From assembly GCF_900156495.1 (NCBI RefSeq), contig NZ_FTNT01000012.1, forward strand, positions 1 to 64,000: DNA of 64,000 nucleotides, given 5' to 3'. The notes below the pieces were generated by a model. That model had not been told where the DNA came from, ran no database searches, and worked only from the letters and a program-made list of their open reading frames with translations. The stretch is from Williamsia sterculiae (GTDB lineage Bacteria > Actinomycetota > Actinomycetes > Mycobacteriales > Mycobacteriaceae). The position numbers were made by a program, and so were the translations under genes. Below, one piece after another: positions 1 through 7,800 of the stretch (the first letter of the stretch is position 1; every line of letters starts with the position of its first letter).

Positions 1-420
1 GTCCAGGGGTGGCGGGATGGCGACGTCGGTGATGACCGAACCCTCGTGCAGGAAGGGGCCGGCCGCTGATGTCGGCCGCAGGTCGACGAACTGTTCACCG
101 ACCGCGGATCGGTCCGCGACCACGGCGGTGGATGCGGCGGGTACCCGCGCGGCCCCGGTTTTCAGACGCAGGTCGACATCCACGCCCGCGTTGGTCAGCC
201 GCAACGCACTGACCCGGCCCACGGCCACGCCCTGGTAGGTCACCTCGGCGTCGGTGAAGATGCCACCGGAGTCCGGGAACACCGCCCGCACCGTGTATTC
301 GCCGATACCGACAGCCGATCCCAGGCGCGCATAGTGGATCCCGGTGTAGGTGAGGGTGACCAGCGCGAGGACGGCCAGCACGATCAACTGACGGATCTGC
401 AGTCGGCTGATCATGTTCAT
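1..420 (-). CDS. MCE/MlaD family protein, MceF-like, truncated at window edge
   Basis: N-terminal 140 residues of an Mce protein; the rest lies beyond position 1. A single N-terminal membrane segment (about residues 8-28) is followed by the start of an MlaD domain, with the pattern VGIGEYTVRAVFPDSGGIF, a VTYQGVAVGRV stretch and SAVGEQFVDLRP, which resembles MceF-type subunits. The family builds periplasmic lipid-import assemblies with YrbE permeases. No yrbE gene lies upstream; rpsA does, so this may be an orphan mce gene or one with its partners off the left edge. ATG at 420 was chosen. An in-frame ATG at 477 has no better ribosome site, and a TAG lies just above it. Confidence 0.75.
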   Translation of the reverse strand, partial: MNMISRLQIRQLIVLAVLALVTLTYTGIHYARLGSAVGIGEYTVRAVFPDSGGIFTDAEVTYQGVAVGRVSALRLTNAGVDVDLRLKTGAARVPAASTAVVADRSAVGEQFVDLRPTSAAGPFLHEGSVITDVAIPPPLD

Positions 421-628
421 CCGGGTGCATACCTCGTCTCGTCGCCCCGACCCCTCGCGCCTCCGCGAGGCGCTCATCCGTGAAAGCCGGTTCTGCTACG
501 ACATTTTCACGATCCGCGGCAATCACCAAAGCAGCGAGACGTATCCGCCATCGCGCGGCGTATGGTCTTGACCACGTCGATCGCGCGGAATGATGCAGAT
601 CACTTCGGCACGACCATCGGTCGATACG

Positions 629-665
629 ACAACGGGCCCCTCCTCGGTGAGGAAGGGCCCGTTGT
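629..665 (-). terminator. Intrinsic terminator after rpsA
   Basis: A perfect 11-bp stem (acaacgggccc / gggcccgttgt) encloses a further 5-bp tcctc/gagga stem with a 3-nt loop. It begins 16 nt past the rpsA stop and separates rpsA from the Mce gene. No T-run follows, as is common in high-GC actinobacteria. Confidence 0.75.
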
Positions 666-680
666 GGGTCGTCGGGAGAA

Positions 681-2159
681 TCAGGCGTTGCCCGAGAGCT
701 TCTCCCGCAGGGCGGCGAGCTGCTCGTCGCTGGCCAGCGAACCACCGCTCGACGCGGGTGCGCCGCCGCCGGACGAAGCGGGCTGGCGACCTGCCTCGGC
801 CGATTCGGACGAGTAGTCGCTCGGCGCGTTGGCGGCCTCGACGGCTGCCGCGGCGAACTTCTCCATCTGGGCACCGTGCATCTTGTGGCGACGCTCGGCC
901 TCGGCGTACCGGGCCTCCCACGCCTCACGCTGCTTCTCGAAACCCTCGAGCCATTCGTTGGTGTCGGGATCGAAGCCCTCGGGGAAGATGTAGTTCCCCG
1001 CCTCGTCGTAACTGTCGGCCATGCCGTACTTGGAGGGGTCGAACTCCTCGGTGTAGTCCTCGTTGGCCTGCTTGAGGCTCAACGAGATACGCCGGCGCTC
1101 GAGGTCGATGTCGATGACCTTGACCAGCGCGTCGTCGTTGACGGCGACGACCTGATCCGGCACCTCGACGTGACGCTCGGCCAGCTCCGAGATGTGCACC
1201 AGGCCCTCGATACCCTCCTCGACGCGGACGAACGCGCCGAACGGGACGAGCTTGGTGACCTTGCCCGGGACGATCTGACCGATCGCGTGTGTCCGGGCGA
1301 ACTGACGCCACGGGTCTTCCTGGGTCGCCTTCAGCGACAGCGAGACGCGCTCACGGTCCAGGTCGACGTCGAGCACCTCGACGGTGACCTCGTCACCCAC
1401 GGCGACGACCTCGGACGGGTGGTCGATGTGCTTCCAGGACAGTTCGGACACGTGCACCAGACCGTCGACGCCGCCGAGATCGACGAACGCACCGAAGTTG
1501 ACGATCGAGGAGACGACGCCCTTGCGGACCTGCCCCTTCTGTAACTGGTGGAGGAATTCGCTACGGACCTCGGACTGGGTCTGCTCGAGCCAGGCGCGAC
1601 GCGACAGCACCACGTTGTTGCGGTTCTTGTCGAGCTCGATGATCTTGGCCTCGATCTCCTTGCCGATGTACGGCTGCAGATCGCGGACACGGCGCATCTC
1701 CACCAGCGACGCCGGGAGGAAGCCACGCAGACCGATGTCCAGGATAAGCCCGCCCTTGACGACCTCGATGACGGTGCCCTTGACGGCCTCGTCCTTCTCC
1801 TTGAGCTCCTCGATGGTGCCCCAGGCGCGCTCGTACTGGGCGCGCTTCTTCGACAGGATCAGTCGACCCTCTTTGTCCTCCTTGGTGAGGACGAGTGCTT
1901 CCACCTCATCGCCGACGTTGACGACCTCGTTGGGGTCGACATCGTGCTTGATGGACAGTTCACGGGAGGGGATGACGCCCTCCGTCTTGTAACCGATGTC
2001 GAGAAGGACCTCGTCACGATCGACCTTGACGATGGTTCCCTCGACGATGTCACCATCGTTGAAGTATTTGATCGTGGAGTCGATGGCGGCGAGAAAATCC
2101 TCAGCCGTGCCGATATCGTTGACGGCAACTTGCGGCGAGGTGATGGTCGTGGACGGCAT
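681..2159 (-). CDS. rpsA: 30S ribosomal protein S1
   Basis: Ribosomal protein S1, 492 residues, close to the mycobacterial length of about 480. Four S1 (OB-fold) RNA-binding domains lie at about 33-102, 119-184, 205-273 and 290-359; the third and fourth carry the typical VNFGAFVDLGGVDGLVHVSEL and VPFGAFVRVEEGIEGLVHISEL cores. The C-terminal tail is acidic, then Ser/Gly/Ala rich. The protein binds mRNA on the small subunit to help initiation; in mycobacteria it has been linked to trans-translation and pyrazinamide. The ATG at 2159 gives the expected MPSTTITSPQVAVNDIG start. It is followed by a strong terminator. PolA lies 5.6 kb away, echoing the polA-rpsA neighbourhood of Mycobacterium. Confidence 0.97.
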   Translation of the reverse strand: MPSTTITSPQVAVNDIGTAEDFLAAIDSTIKYFNDGDIVEGTIVKVDRDEVLLDIGYKTEGVIPSRELSIKHDVDPNEVVNVGDEVEALVLTKEDKEGRLILSKKRAQYERAWGTIEELKEKDEAVKGTVIEVVKGGLILDIGLRGFLPASLVEMRRVRDLQPYIGKEIEAKIIELDKNRNNVVLSRRAWLEQTQSEVRSEFLHQLQKGQVRKGVVSSIVNFGAFVDLGGVDGLVHVSELSWKHIDHPSEVVAVGDEVTVEVLDVDLDRERVSLSLKATQEDPWRQFARTHAIGQIVPGKVTKLVPFGAFVRVEEGIEGLVHISELAERHVEVPDQVVAVNDDALVKVIDIDLERRRISLSLKQANEDYTEEFDPSKYGMADSYDEAGNYIFPEGFDPDTNEWLEGFEKQREAWEARYAEAERRHKMHGAQMEKFAAAAVEAANAPSDYSSESAEAGRQPASSGGGAPASSGGSLASDEQLAALREKLSGNA

Positions 2160-2344
2160 ATGGTGAGTGGCTCCGGACAGGTGTGTAGTAGGTACAGGAT
2201 CGAACTGGGTGGCATCAGGATGTATCGGTCGTTCGCGATGCGGGCGTCGATACAGACATGCACGGTTCGCACGCGCCTGAGCACGCGCGCTGTCGACGTT
2301 ACGCCAGGCGCCCAGTGCTGGGCAAATGACCCCGCGGGTCCCCC

Positions 2345-3169
2345 ATGAGCCGACCGGTCAGCGGGTTCCGACCCGATTCTCCCACCAGCGAGACGGCCAA
2401 TCGCCGGTGGTGGGATGCCGAGACCTCGCAGTATCACCGCGAGCACGGTGCGTTCCTGGGCACCGACACCGTCGGCGGCGAGTTCGTCTGGTGTCCGGAG
2501 GGGCTACACGAGGGTGACGCCCACCTGCTCGGTGACGTCTCGGGCCGTGACGTGCTGGAGGTCGGGTGCGGATCCGCTCCGTGCAGTCGGTGGCTGGTGT
2601 CGGCCGGGGCGCGGGCGGTGGGGCTCGACCTGTCCCGGCAGATGCTCGGTCGCGGACTCGCGGCGATGACCTCCGACCTCACCCGCACGCCACTGGTGCA
2701 GGCGGGCGCCGAACACCTCCCGTTCGCCGACCACAGTTTCGACGTGGTGTGTTCGGCGTTCGGCGCGATCCCGTTCGTCGCGGACTCGGCACGCGTGATG
2801 CGTGAGGTCGCCCGGGTGTTGCGGCCCGGGGGCCGCTGGGTCTTCGCGGTCAACCATCCGATGCGCTGGGCGTTCCCGGACGACCCCGGTCCGCCGGGGC
2901 TCACCGTCTCCATCCCCTACTTCGATCGCAGCCCGTACGTCGAGGTCGACGACACCGGCGAGGTCACCTACGTGGAGCACCACCGCACCATCGGCGATCG
3001 GGTCCGCGAGATCCGTGCCGCAGGGTTGTTGCTCGACGACATCGTGGAGCCGGAGTGGCCGGAGTGGCTGGAACAGGAGTGGGGCCAGTGGAGCCCACTG
3101 CGCGGTCAGTACTTCCCCGGAACGGCGATCTTCTGCTGCTCCCTCCCCGGCGATGACCGGGTCCGGTGA
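2345..3169 (+). CDS. Class I SAM-dependent methyltransferase
   Basis: A 274-residue methyltransferase of the Methyltransf_11 type. SAM motif I is VLEVGCGSAPCSRWL (about residues 73-87), followed by VGLDLSRQML for the acidic loop, FDVVCSAFGAIPFV for motif II and RVLRPGGRWVFAVNHP for motif III. An N-terminal WWDAETSQYHREHG stretch and a C-terminal WPEWLEQEWGQWSP stretch are typical of an actinobacterial group of unknown substrate. It is divergent from rpsA across a 185-bp gap that should hold both promoters, and convergent with the next gene. The substrate cannot be read from the sequence. Confidence 0.85.
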   Translation: MSRPVSGFRPDSPTSETANRRWWDAETSQYHREHGAFLGTDTVGGEFVWCPEGLHEGDAHLLGDVSGRDVLEVGCGSAPCSRWLVSAGARAVGLDLSRQMLGRGLAAMTSDLTRTPLVQAGAEHLPFADHSFDVVCSAFGAIPFVADSARVMREVARVLRPGGRWVFAVNHPMRWAFPDDPGPPGLTVSIPYFDRSPYVEVDDTGEVTYVEHHRTIGDRVREIRAAGLLLDDIVEPEWPEWLEQEWGQWSPLRGQYFPGTAIFCCSLPGDDRVR

Positions 3170-3193
3170 TCCTCACCGCGTGACATGGGTCGG

Positions 3194-3904
3194 TCAGTCG
3201 GTCGGCGCGTGTTCCCGCAGGAAGCGGACCGCGGTACTCCACGCACGCGGGGCCACCTCCGCGTCGTAACGCCCCGGCTCCGCGTCGTTCATGAAGGCAT
3301 GCCCGGCGTCCCAATCGATCCGGTCGACCTCCGCATCGGATTCGTCGGTGATGCGGCCCCACTCGGCGTCGACAGCGGCCGGCGGGTACGCGCGATCCTC
3401 GGAGGCGAACATGCCGAGGACGGCTGCGGTCAAGTCCGAGTACGAGACCTTCTCCGGTGGCAACCCGTAGAACGGGACGGCCGCGAACACCCGCTCACCC
3501 TCCTGTGCGGCCAGCGCAAGCACGAAGCCGCCGCCCATGCAGAACCCGACCACGCCGACCCGGTCACCGATCACCCGGTCGTCGACCAGCAACCGATCGA
3601 CCGCGCCCGCCAGGGTGCGGACCGCGTCGGCGAACGGCAGTGCCGACATCATCCGCTTGGCCTCCGCCGGGTCGTGCGCCACCTCGCCCCCGTAGAGATC
3701 CGGTGCCAGGGCGACGAATCCGTCGTCGGCGAACCGTCGCGTGATGTCGGCGATGTGCGGGGTCAGTCCCCACCACTCCTGGATGACGAGGAGGCCCGGC
3801 CCCCGCGCGTCGGGTCGGTCACCGTCGGGTCCCACCAGATAACCGTGTGCGGTGGCACCGTTGTCGAGGTCGAAGGTGATGTTCTGCTCTCCCGGTGTGC
3901 TCAC
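3194..3904 (-). CDS. Dienelactone hydrolase family protein
   Basis: An alpha/beta hydrolase of 236 residues. The nucleophile elbow is GFCMGG, a cysteine instead of serine, which marks the dienelactone hydrolase family. The IQEWWGL motif supplies the glutamate that interacts with the cysteine, and DAGHAF near residue 203 the catalytic histidine. Classical members hydrolyse dienelactone to maleylacetate in chloroaromatic breakdown, but most actinobacterial paralogues have no known substrate. No aromatic-degradation genes are nearby, so a general carboxylesterase role is as likely. The GTG at 3904 (MSTPGEQNITF) fits the family's N-terminus. Confidence 0.85.
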   Translation of the reverse strand: MSTPGEQNITFDLDNGATAHGYLVGPDGDRPDARGPGLLVIQEWWGLTPHIADITRRFADDGFVALAPDLYGGEVAHDPAEAKRMMSALPFADAVRTLAGAVDRLLVDDRVIGDRVGVVGFCMGGGFVLALAAQEGERVFAAVPFYGLPPEKVSYSDLTAAVLGMFASEDRAYPPAAVDAEWGRITDESDAEVDRIDWDAGHAFMNDAEPGRYDAEVAPRAWSTAVRFLREHAPTD

Positions 3905-3944
3905 CGGGTCGACGGTACCGACCCGCGGTCGTGACCCGTCCGGG

Positions 3945-4706
3945 TCACAGCAGCTTGGACAGGAACGATTGGGTCCGCTCGTGCTGTGGTGAGTTCAGCA
4001 CCTCGCGGGGATCACCCTTCTCCACCACCTTGCCCGCGTCCATGAAGACGAGTTGGTCGGCGACCTCCCTGGCGAAACCCATCTCGTGGGTGACCACCAC
4101 CATGGTCATCCCGTCCTTGGCCAGGTTGCGCATCACCGCGAGCACGTCGCCGACGAGCTCCGGGTCGAGTGCCGAGGTGGGCTCGTCGAACAGCATCAGC
4201 TTGGGGTCCATGGCCAGTGCCCGGGCGATGGCCACCCGCTGCTGCTGTCCCCCGGAGAGCTGCGCCGGGTAGGCCGAGGCCTTGTCCGCCAGCCCCACCT
4301 GGTCCAGCAGATCCTTCCCCCGTTCGACCGCCCGTGCGCGCACAACACCTTTGACCTGGATCGGCGCCTCGATGATGTTGTCCAGCGCGGTGCGATGCGG
4401 GAACAGGTTGAAGTGTTGGAACACCATCCCGATGTCGCGACGCTGAGCCGCGGCGTCCTTGGCGCTGAGTTCGTAGAGCTTGCCGCCCTTCTCGCGATAC
4501 CCGATCAGGTCGTCGTCGACGTAGAGCCGACCCGCGGTCACCGACTCGAGATGGTTGACACAGCGCAGGAAGGTCGATTTCCCGGATCCCGACGGCCCGA
4601 TCAGACACGTCACCTCCCCCCGTTCGACCTCGAGGCTGATGCCCTTGAGCACCTGCAGCGCACCGAAGCTCTTGCAGACCCGGTCGGCGAGCACCATCGG
4701 GCTCAT
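3945..4706 (-). CDS. Polar amino acid ABC transporter, ATPase (GlnQ/GluA-like)
   Basis: ATP-binding subunit of 253 residues. Walker A is GPSGSGKST, the Q-loop [10 protein letters not shown], the ABC signature LSGGQQQR, Walker [13 protein letters not shown] and the switch histidine [10 protein letters not shown]. The FQHFNLFPH and EAPIQVKG stretches are typical of glutamine/glutamate/arginine importers. It powers import with the permease and binding protein directly upstream. The ATG overlaps the permease stop by four bases (ATGA), so the two are translationally coupled. The exact amino acid is unknown. Confidence 0.93.
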   Translation of the reverse strand: MSPMVLADRVCKSFGALQVLKGISLEVERGEVTCLIGPSGSGKSTFLRCVNHLESVTAGRLYVDDDLIGYREKGGKLYELSAKDAAAQRRDIGMVFQHFNLFPHRTALDNIIEAPIQVKGVVRARAVERGKDLLDQVGLADKASAYPAQLSGGQQQRVAIARALAMDPKLMLFDEPTSALDPELVGDVLAVMRNLAKDGMTMVVVTHEMGFAREVADQLVFMDAGKVVEKGDPREVLNSPQHERTQSFLSKLL

Positions 4707-5680
4707 CGTCCGTCCTCCCCTGGCAACGCCGTCCCCGGTGCGACGTCTCCGGCCGCACCTGCCTTCTCGGCGTCGGCCAACGCCTGTAGTTGTTTACCGG
4801 TCAGCGTGCGGGAACTGCCCCGCGCGTAATACCTCTCGAGGTAGAACTGGCCCACCATCAGCACACTGGTGACCGCGAGATACCAGGTGGATGCGACCAT
4901 CAGCAGGGGGATGGGTTGGAAATTGACCCCGGCGATATCTCGGGCACGGCCGTAGACCTCCAGGCTGAACGGCACCGCGGTCACCAGGGTGGTGGTCTTG
5001 AGCATGGAGATCAGCTCGTTGCCGGTCGGCGGGATGATCACCCGCATGGCCTGCGGCAACACCGTCCGTCGCATGGTCTGACCCCACGACATGCCCAACG
5101 CCACCGAGGCCTCGGTCTGCCCTTCGCCCACCGAGGTGAAGCCGGCACGCACGATCTCGGCCATGTATGCCGATTCGTTGAGGGCCAGACCGATCGCGGC
5201 GAAGGCGAAGGCCGCGTCCAGGGTCTGGATGTCGAAGTGGGCGAACTGCACGGTGAACGGGATACCCAGGTCGATCTTCTTGTAGATCGAGGGGAACAAC
5301 CCCCAGAACACCAGCTGGACGTAGACCGGGGTACCGCGGAAGACCCACAGGTAGACCCAGGAGACCGAGCGCAACACCGGGTTCGGCGACATGCGCATCA
5401 CGGCCAACGCAACGCCCAGGATCACCCCGACGACCATGGCGATGACGGTCAGGGCCAGCGTGTACCCCACACCGGTGAGGATGCGCGTGTCGAACAGGTA
5501 GCGGCCGTATGTGTCCCAGCCGTAGGCCTTGTTGGTGGCCGCTCCGTAGAGGAACAGGACCACGAGGACCGCCACGATGATCGCGGCGACGATCTGCCCG
5601 GGCCGCCGGACCGGAACCGCCTTGATCGGTTCCGGGTCGGCGGCGGGGTCGTGCGGAGTGGAGGTGACGGCGTTCGGCAC
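4703..5680 (-). CDS. Polar amino acid ABC transporter, permease
   Basis: HisM/GlnP-type permease, 325 residues from the chosen start. Several membrane segments follow a Pro-rich cytoplasmic N-terminus, and the EAA loop reads [22 protein letters not shown] before [16 protein letters not shown], typical of polar amino acid uptake systems. GTG at 5680 lies 2 nt after the binding-protein stop; a longer frame to 5740 would overlap that gene by 58 nt and adds an unlikely polar leader. Only one permease is present, so the transporter probably uses a homodimer. Confidence 0.92.
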   Translation of the reverse strand: MPNAVTSTPHDPAADPEPIKAVPVRRPGQIVAAIIVAVLVVLFLYGAATNKAYGWDTYGRYLFDTRILTGVGYTLALTVIAMVVGVILGVALAVMRMSPNPVLRSVSWVYLWVFRGTPVYVQLVFWGLFPSIYKKIDLGIPFTVQFAHFDIQTLDAAFAFAAIGLALNESAYMAEIVRAGFTSVGEGQTEASVALGMSWGQTMRRTVLPQAMRVIIPPTGNELISMLKTTTLVTAVPFSLEVYGRARDIAGVNFQPIPLLMVASTWYLAVTSVLMVGQFYLERYYARGSSRTLTGKQLQALADAEKAGAAGDVAPGTALPGEDGR

Positions 5681-5682
5681 CG

Positions 5683-6609
5683 TCAGCTCGTGGCGCCGTT
5701 GATCTGCGACGTCTTGATGAGTCCGTCCTGGACCCCCCACGTCTGGGCGATCGATTGCAGCGCACCGTTGTCGATGAGTTTCTGCACGGCCTTCTGCAAC
5801 ACCGGGCCGAGTGCCGACCCCTTGGTCACCGGGTAACCGTAGGGAGCGGAGTCGAAGACCGCACCGGCCTTCTCGATCTTGCCGCCCGCCTGCTTGATCG
5901 CGTACGCGGTGACCGGGGAGTCCGCCGACATGGCGTCCACCTGGCCGAGGACCAACGCGTTGGTCGCCGCGTCCTGGTCGTCGTATTTGCGGATGTCGAT
6001 CGCCGGCTTACCGGCATCGGTGCAGGCCTTGCTCTTGGCGGGCAGTTCGTCGGTGTCCTGGACGGTGGTGGTCTGCACGGCCACCTTCTTGCCGCAGGCG
6101 TTGTTCGGATCGACGGTCTTCCCGGCGGGCTCGGCCCACTGCGAACCGGCGTTGAAGTAAGTGACCATGTCCACCTGCTTCTCGCGTTCCTTGTTGTCGG
6201 TGAACGACGACATGCCCATGTCGTAGGTGTTGGCCTGTACGGCCGGGATGATCTTGGCGAAATCCGCTTCCTTGTACTGCGGGGTGACCCCCAGCAGCTG
6301 CCCGATCTTGTTCACCACGTCGACGTCGAAGCCGATGATCTTGCCACTGGGGTCCTTGAACTCGTTGGGCGAGTAAGGAACATTGACGCCCACCACGAGC
6401 TGGCCGGACGACTTGACCTTGTCTGGCAGCTGCGCTGCCAATGCGTTGTCCTTCGTCACCGCGACACTGCTCGCGGCGGTCGACGGCGCCCCGCTGCTGC
6501 CCTCACTGTTGGTGCAACCGGAGACGGTCGCCGTCAGTACACCCAGTACCGCGACGGCACCCACACCGCTGAAACATCGCGCCAGAATCCTCAACCCACT
6601 GCCCCACAT
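5683..6609 (-). CDS. Polar amino acid ABC transporter, substrate-binding lipoprotein
   Basis: Extracellular binding protein of 308 residues, family 3 (SBP_bac_3). The signal peptide ends in the lipobox VSGC, so the mature protein is lipid-anchored. LVVGVNVPYSPNEFKDPSGK opens lobe 1 and IGFDVDVVNKIGQLLG is the family signature. It is the first gene of a three-gene operon (binding protein, permease, ATPase). The 223-bp gap upstream, shared with the divergent 2H gene, should contain its promoter. Substrate (glutamate, glutamine, arginine or similar) is not resolved. Confidence 0.92.
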   Translation of the reverse strand: MWGSGLRILARCFSGVGAVAVLGVLTATVSGCTNSEGSSGAPSTAASSVAVTKDNALAAQLPDKVKSSGQLVVGVNVPYSPNEFKDPSGKIIGFDVDVVNKIGQLLGVTPQYKEADFAKIIPAVQANTYDMGMSSFTDNKEREKQVDMVTYFNAGSQWAEPAGKTVDPNNACGKKVAVQTTTVQDTDELPAKSKACTDAGKPAIDIRKYDDQDAATNALVLGQVDAMSADSPVTAYAIKQAGGKIEKAGAVFDSAPYGYPVTKGSALGPVLQKAVQKLIDNGALQSIAQTWGVQDGLIKTSQINGATS

Positions 6610-6832
6610 CTCTCGTCGGAAGATCGCGCCGATGACCCTTGCCGGTCACGGTGCGCTGCAACGAACCTAGGCCAGAAGCCGACGACACGTTCGCTACGTA
6701 ACGGGAGATTAACCCCGGCGCGCGGTGGGCGCGGCGGGAAAACGACAAACCACAGCGTCGTGTCGTCGCCATCATCGCCCGCTCGTCCAGCCCGAACCCG
6801 CGCCGCAACCCGGTCTCTGAGACAGTGGACCG

Positions 6833-7357
6833 GTGGCGCATTCGGTGGAGTTCCTACTCGACGCGGACACCGATGCCGCCGTCCGCGAGCTGTGGGATAC
6901 GTTGAGCGCACACGGTCTCCCGAGCCAGAACCGGGTGCGGTCGGCGAGCAACCGGCCGCACATCACCGCAGTGGCCGCACCGCGCATCCCCGCGTCGGTG
7001 GACGCAGACCTGGGCGCGGTGGCAGCGGAGCTGCCGGTGGCGGTCCTTCTCGGAGCGCCGCTGGTGTTCGGCGGGCGCACATCGACCCTCGCCCTCGGGG
7101 TGGTGGTGAACGCCGATCTGTTGGGACTACACCGACATGTGGTCGACGTGGTCGATCGACATCACGAAGACTCAGCCGTCTTCGATCATTGCCGACCGGG
7201 CCAATGGACGCCTCACGTGACAGTGGCGCGCCGAGTCCACGACGACGACGTCGGCGCGGCCATCGCCGTCATCAACCGCGCCCGGCCACAACCACGGGCT
7301 GCCGTGGCGACCCTGCGGCGATGGGATCCGGACACCCGCACCGAGCACTCGCTCTGA
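6833..7357 (+). CDS. 2H phosphoesterase superfamily (2'-5' RNA ligase-like) protein
   Basis: A 174-residue protein with two HxT/S-type motifs, HITAV (about residue 42) and HVTVA (about residue 129), about 87 residues apart, as in the 2H phosphoesterase/LigT fold. Members hydrolyse or form 2',5' or cyclic phosphodiester bonds in RNA or nucleotides. The short length and degenerate flanks place it with the bacterial 2'-5' RNA ligase family of unknown physiological substrate. GTG at 6833 is the first start in the frame. It is divergent from the ABC transporter operon. Confidence 0.8.
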   Translation: MAHSVEFLLDADTDAAVRELWDTLSAHGLPSQNRVRSASNRPHITAVAAPRIPASVDADLGAVAAELPVAVLLGAPLVFGGRTSTLALGVVVNADLLGLHRHVVDVVDRHHEDSAVFDHCRPGQWTPHVTVARRVHDDDVGAAIAVINRARPQPRAAVATLRRWDPDTRTEHSL

Positions 7358-7393
7358 GTCCCCCTGGGCCTCCGTGACGGGCGCGGGCGTTGA

Positions 7394-7690
7394 TCACATG
7401 GTCCGGCTACGAGAGTGGAAGCCCAGACCCTCGTCCTGCGCTCCGAGCCAGGCCTGTTCATCGGACTTGCTGTCGGGTACATAGACCACGTCGGGCCGTG
7501 CGGGGGGCGGGCGGAGCTGCTCCGGCGGCGACGTCTCGAGATCATGGACGTCGATCTCCAGACGCTCGAGGTCGTTGGTCAGTCGTCGGACCGCGGGCGC
7601 CTCGCCGTACTGCACCCGCAGCGCGGTGATGCAGACCCGAAGCTGGTTGATCGACTGATGTAGATCCTTGGATCCCGTGGTTGCAGCCAT
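7394..7690 (-). CDS. Small hypothetical protein with helical N-terminal half
   Basis: A 98-residue protein I do not recognise. ATG at 7690 is preceded by a very good ribosome site (gaaggaggt, 9-nt spacing), which supports a real gene and rules out the longer frame to 7777. Residues 8-50 look like a charged amphipathic helix (DLHQSINQLRVCITALRV, then LTNDLERLEIDVHDLE), a possible coiled coil. The C-terminal half is Pro-rich and probably disordered. There is no signal peptide or membrane segment. It lies downstream of polA on the same strand. Confidence 0.65.
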   Translation of the reverse strand: MAATTGSKDLHQSINQLRVCITALRVQYGEAPAVRRLTNDLERLEIDVHDLETSPPEQLRPPPARPDVVYVPDSKSDEQAWLGAQDEGLGFHSRSRTM

Positions 7691-7800
7691 CGGCGCATAC
7701 CTCCTTCGTGTGACCTGAGCCACACTACTGTCCGATACCGCACCCGGCACGTATTCGGGTCGGCGCGTGTCGACCACCCGTCCGCGACGCGGCGGCGGCC

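Noticed and set aside
95-928. A 277-residue minus-strand frame
   Set aside because: It crosses the rpsA terminator and overlaps both rpsA and the Mce gene out of frame.
5755-7377. A 540-residue plus-strand frame
   Set aside because: Antisense to the amino acid-binding lipoprotein, then out of frame with the 2H protein; Arg/Gly-rich without motifs.
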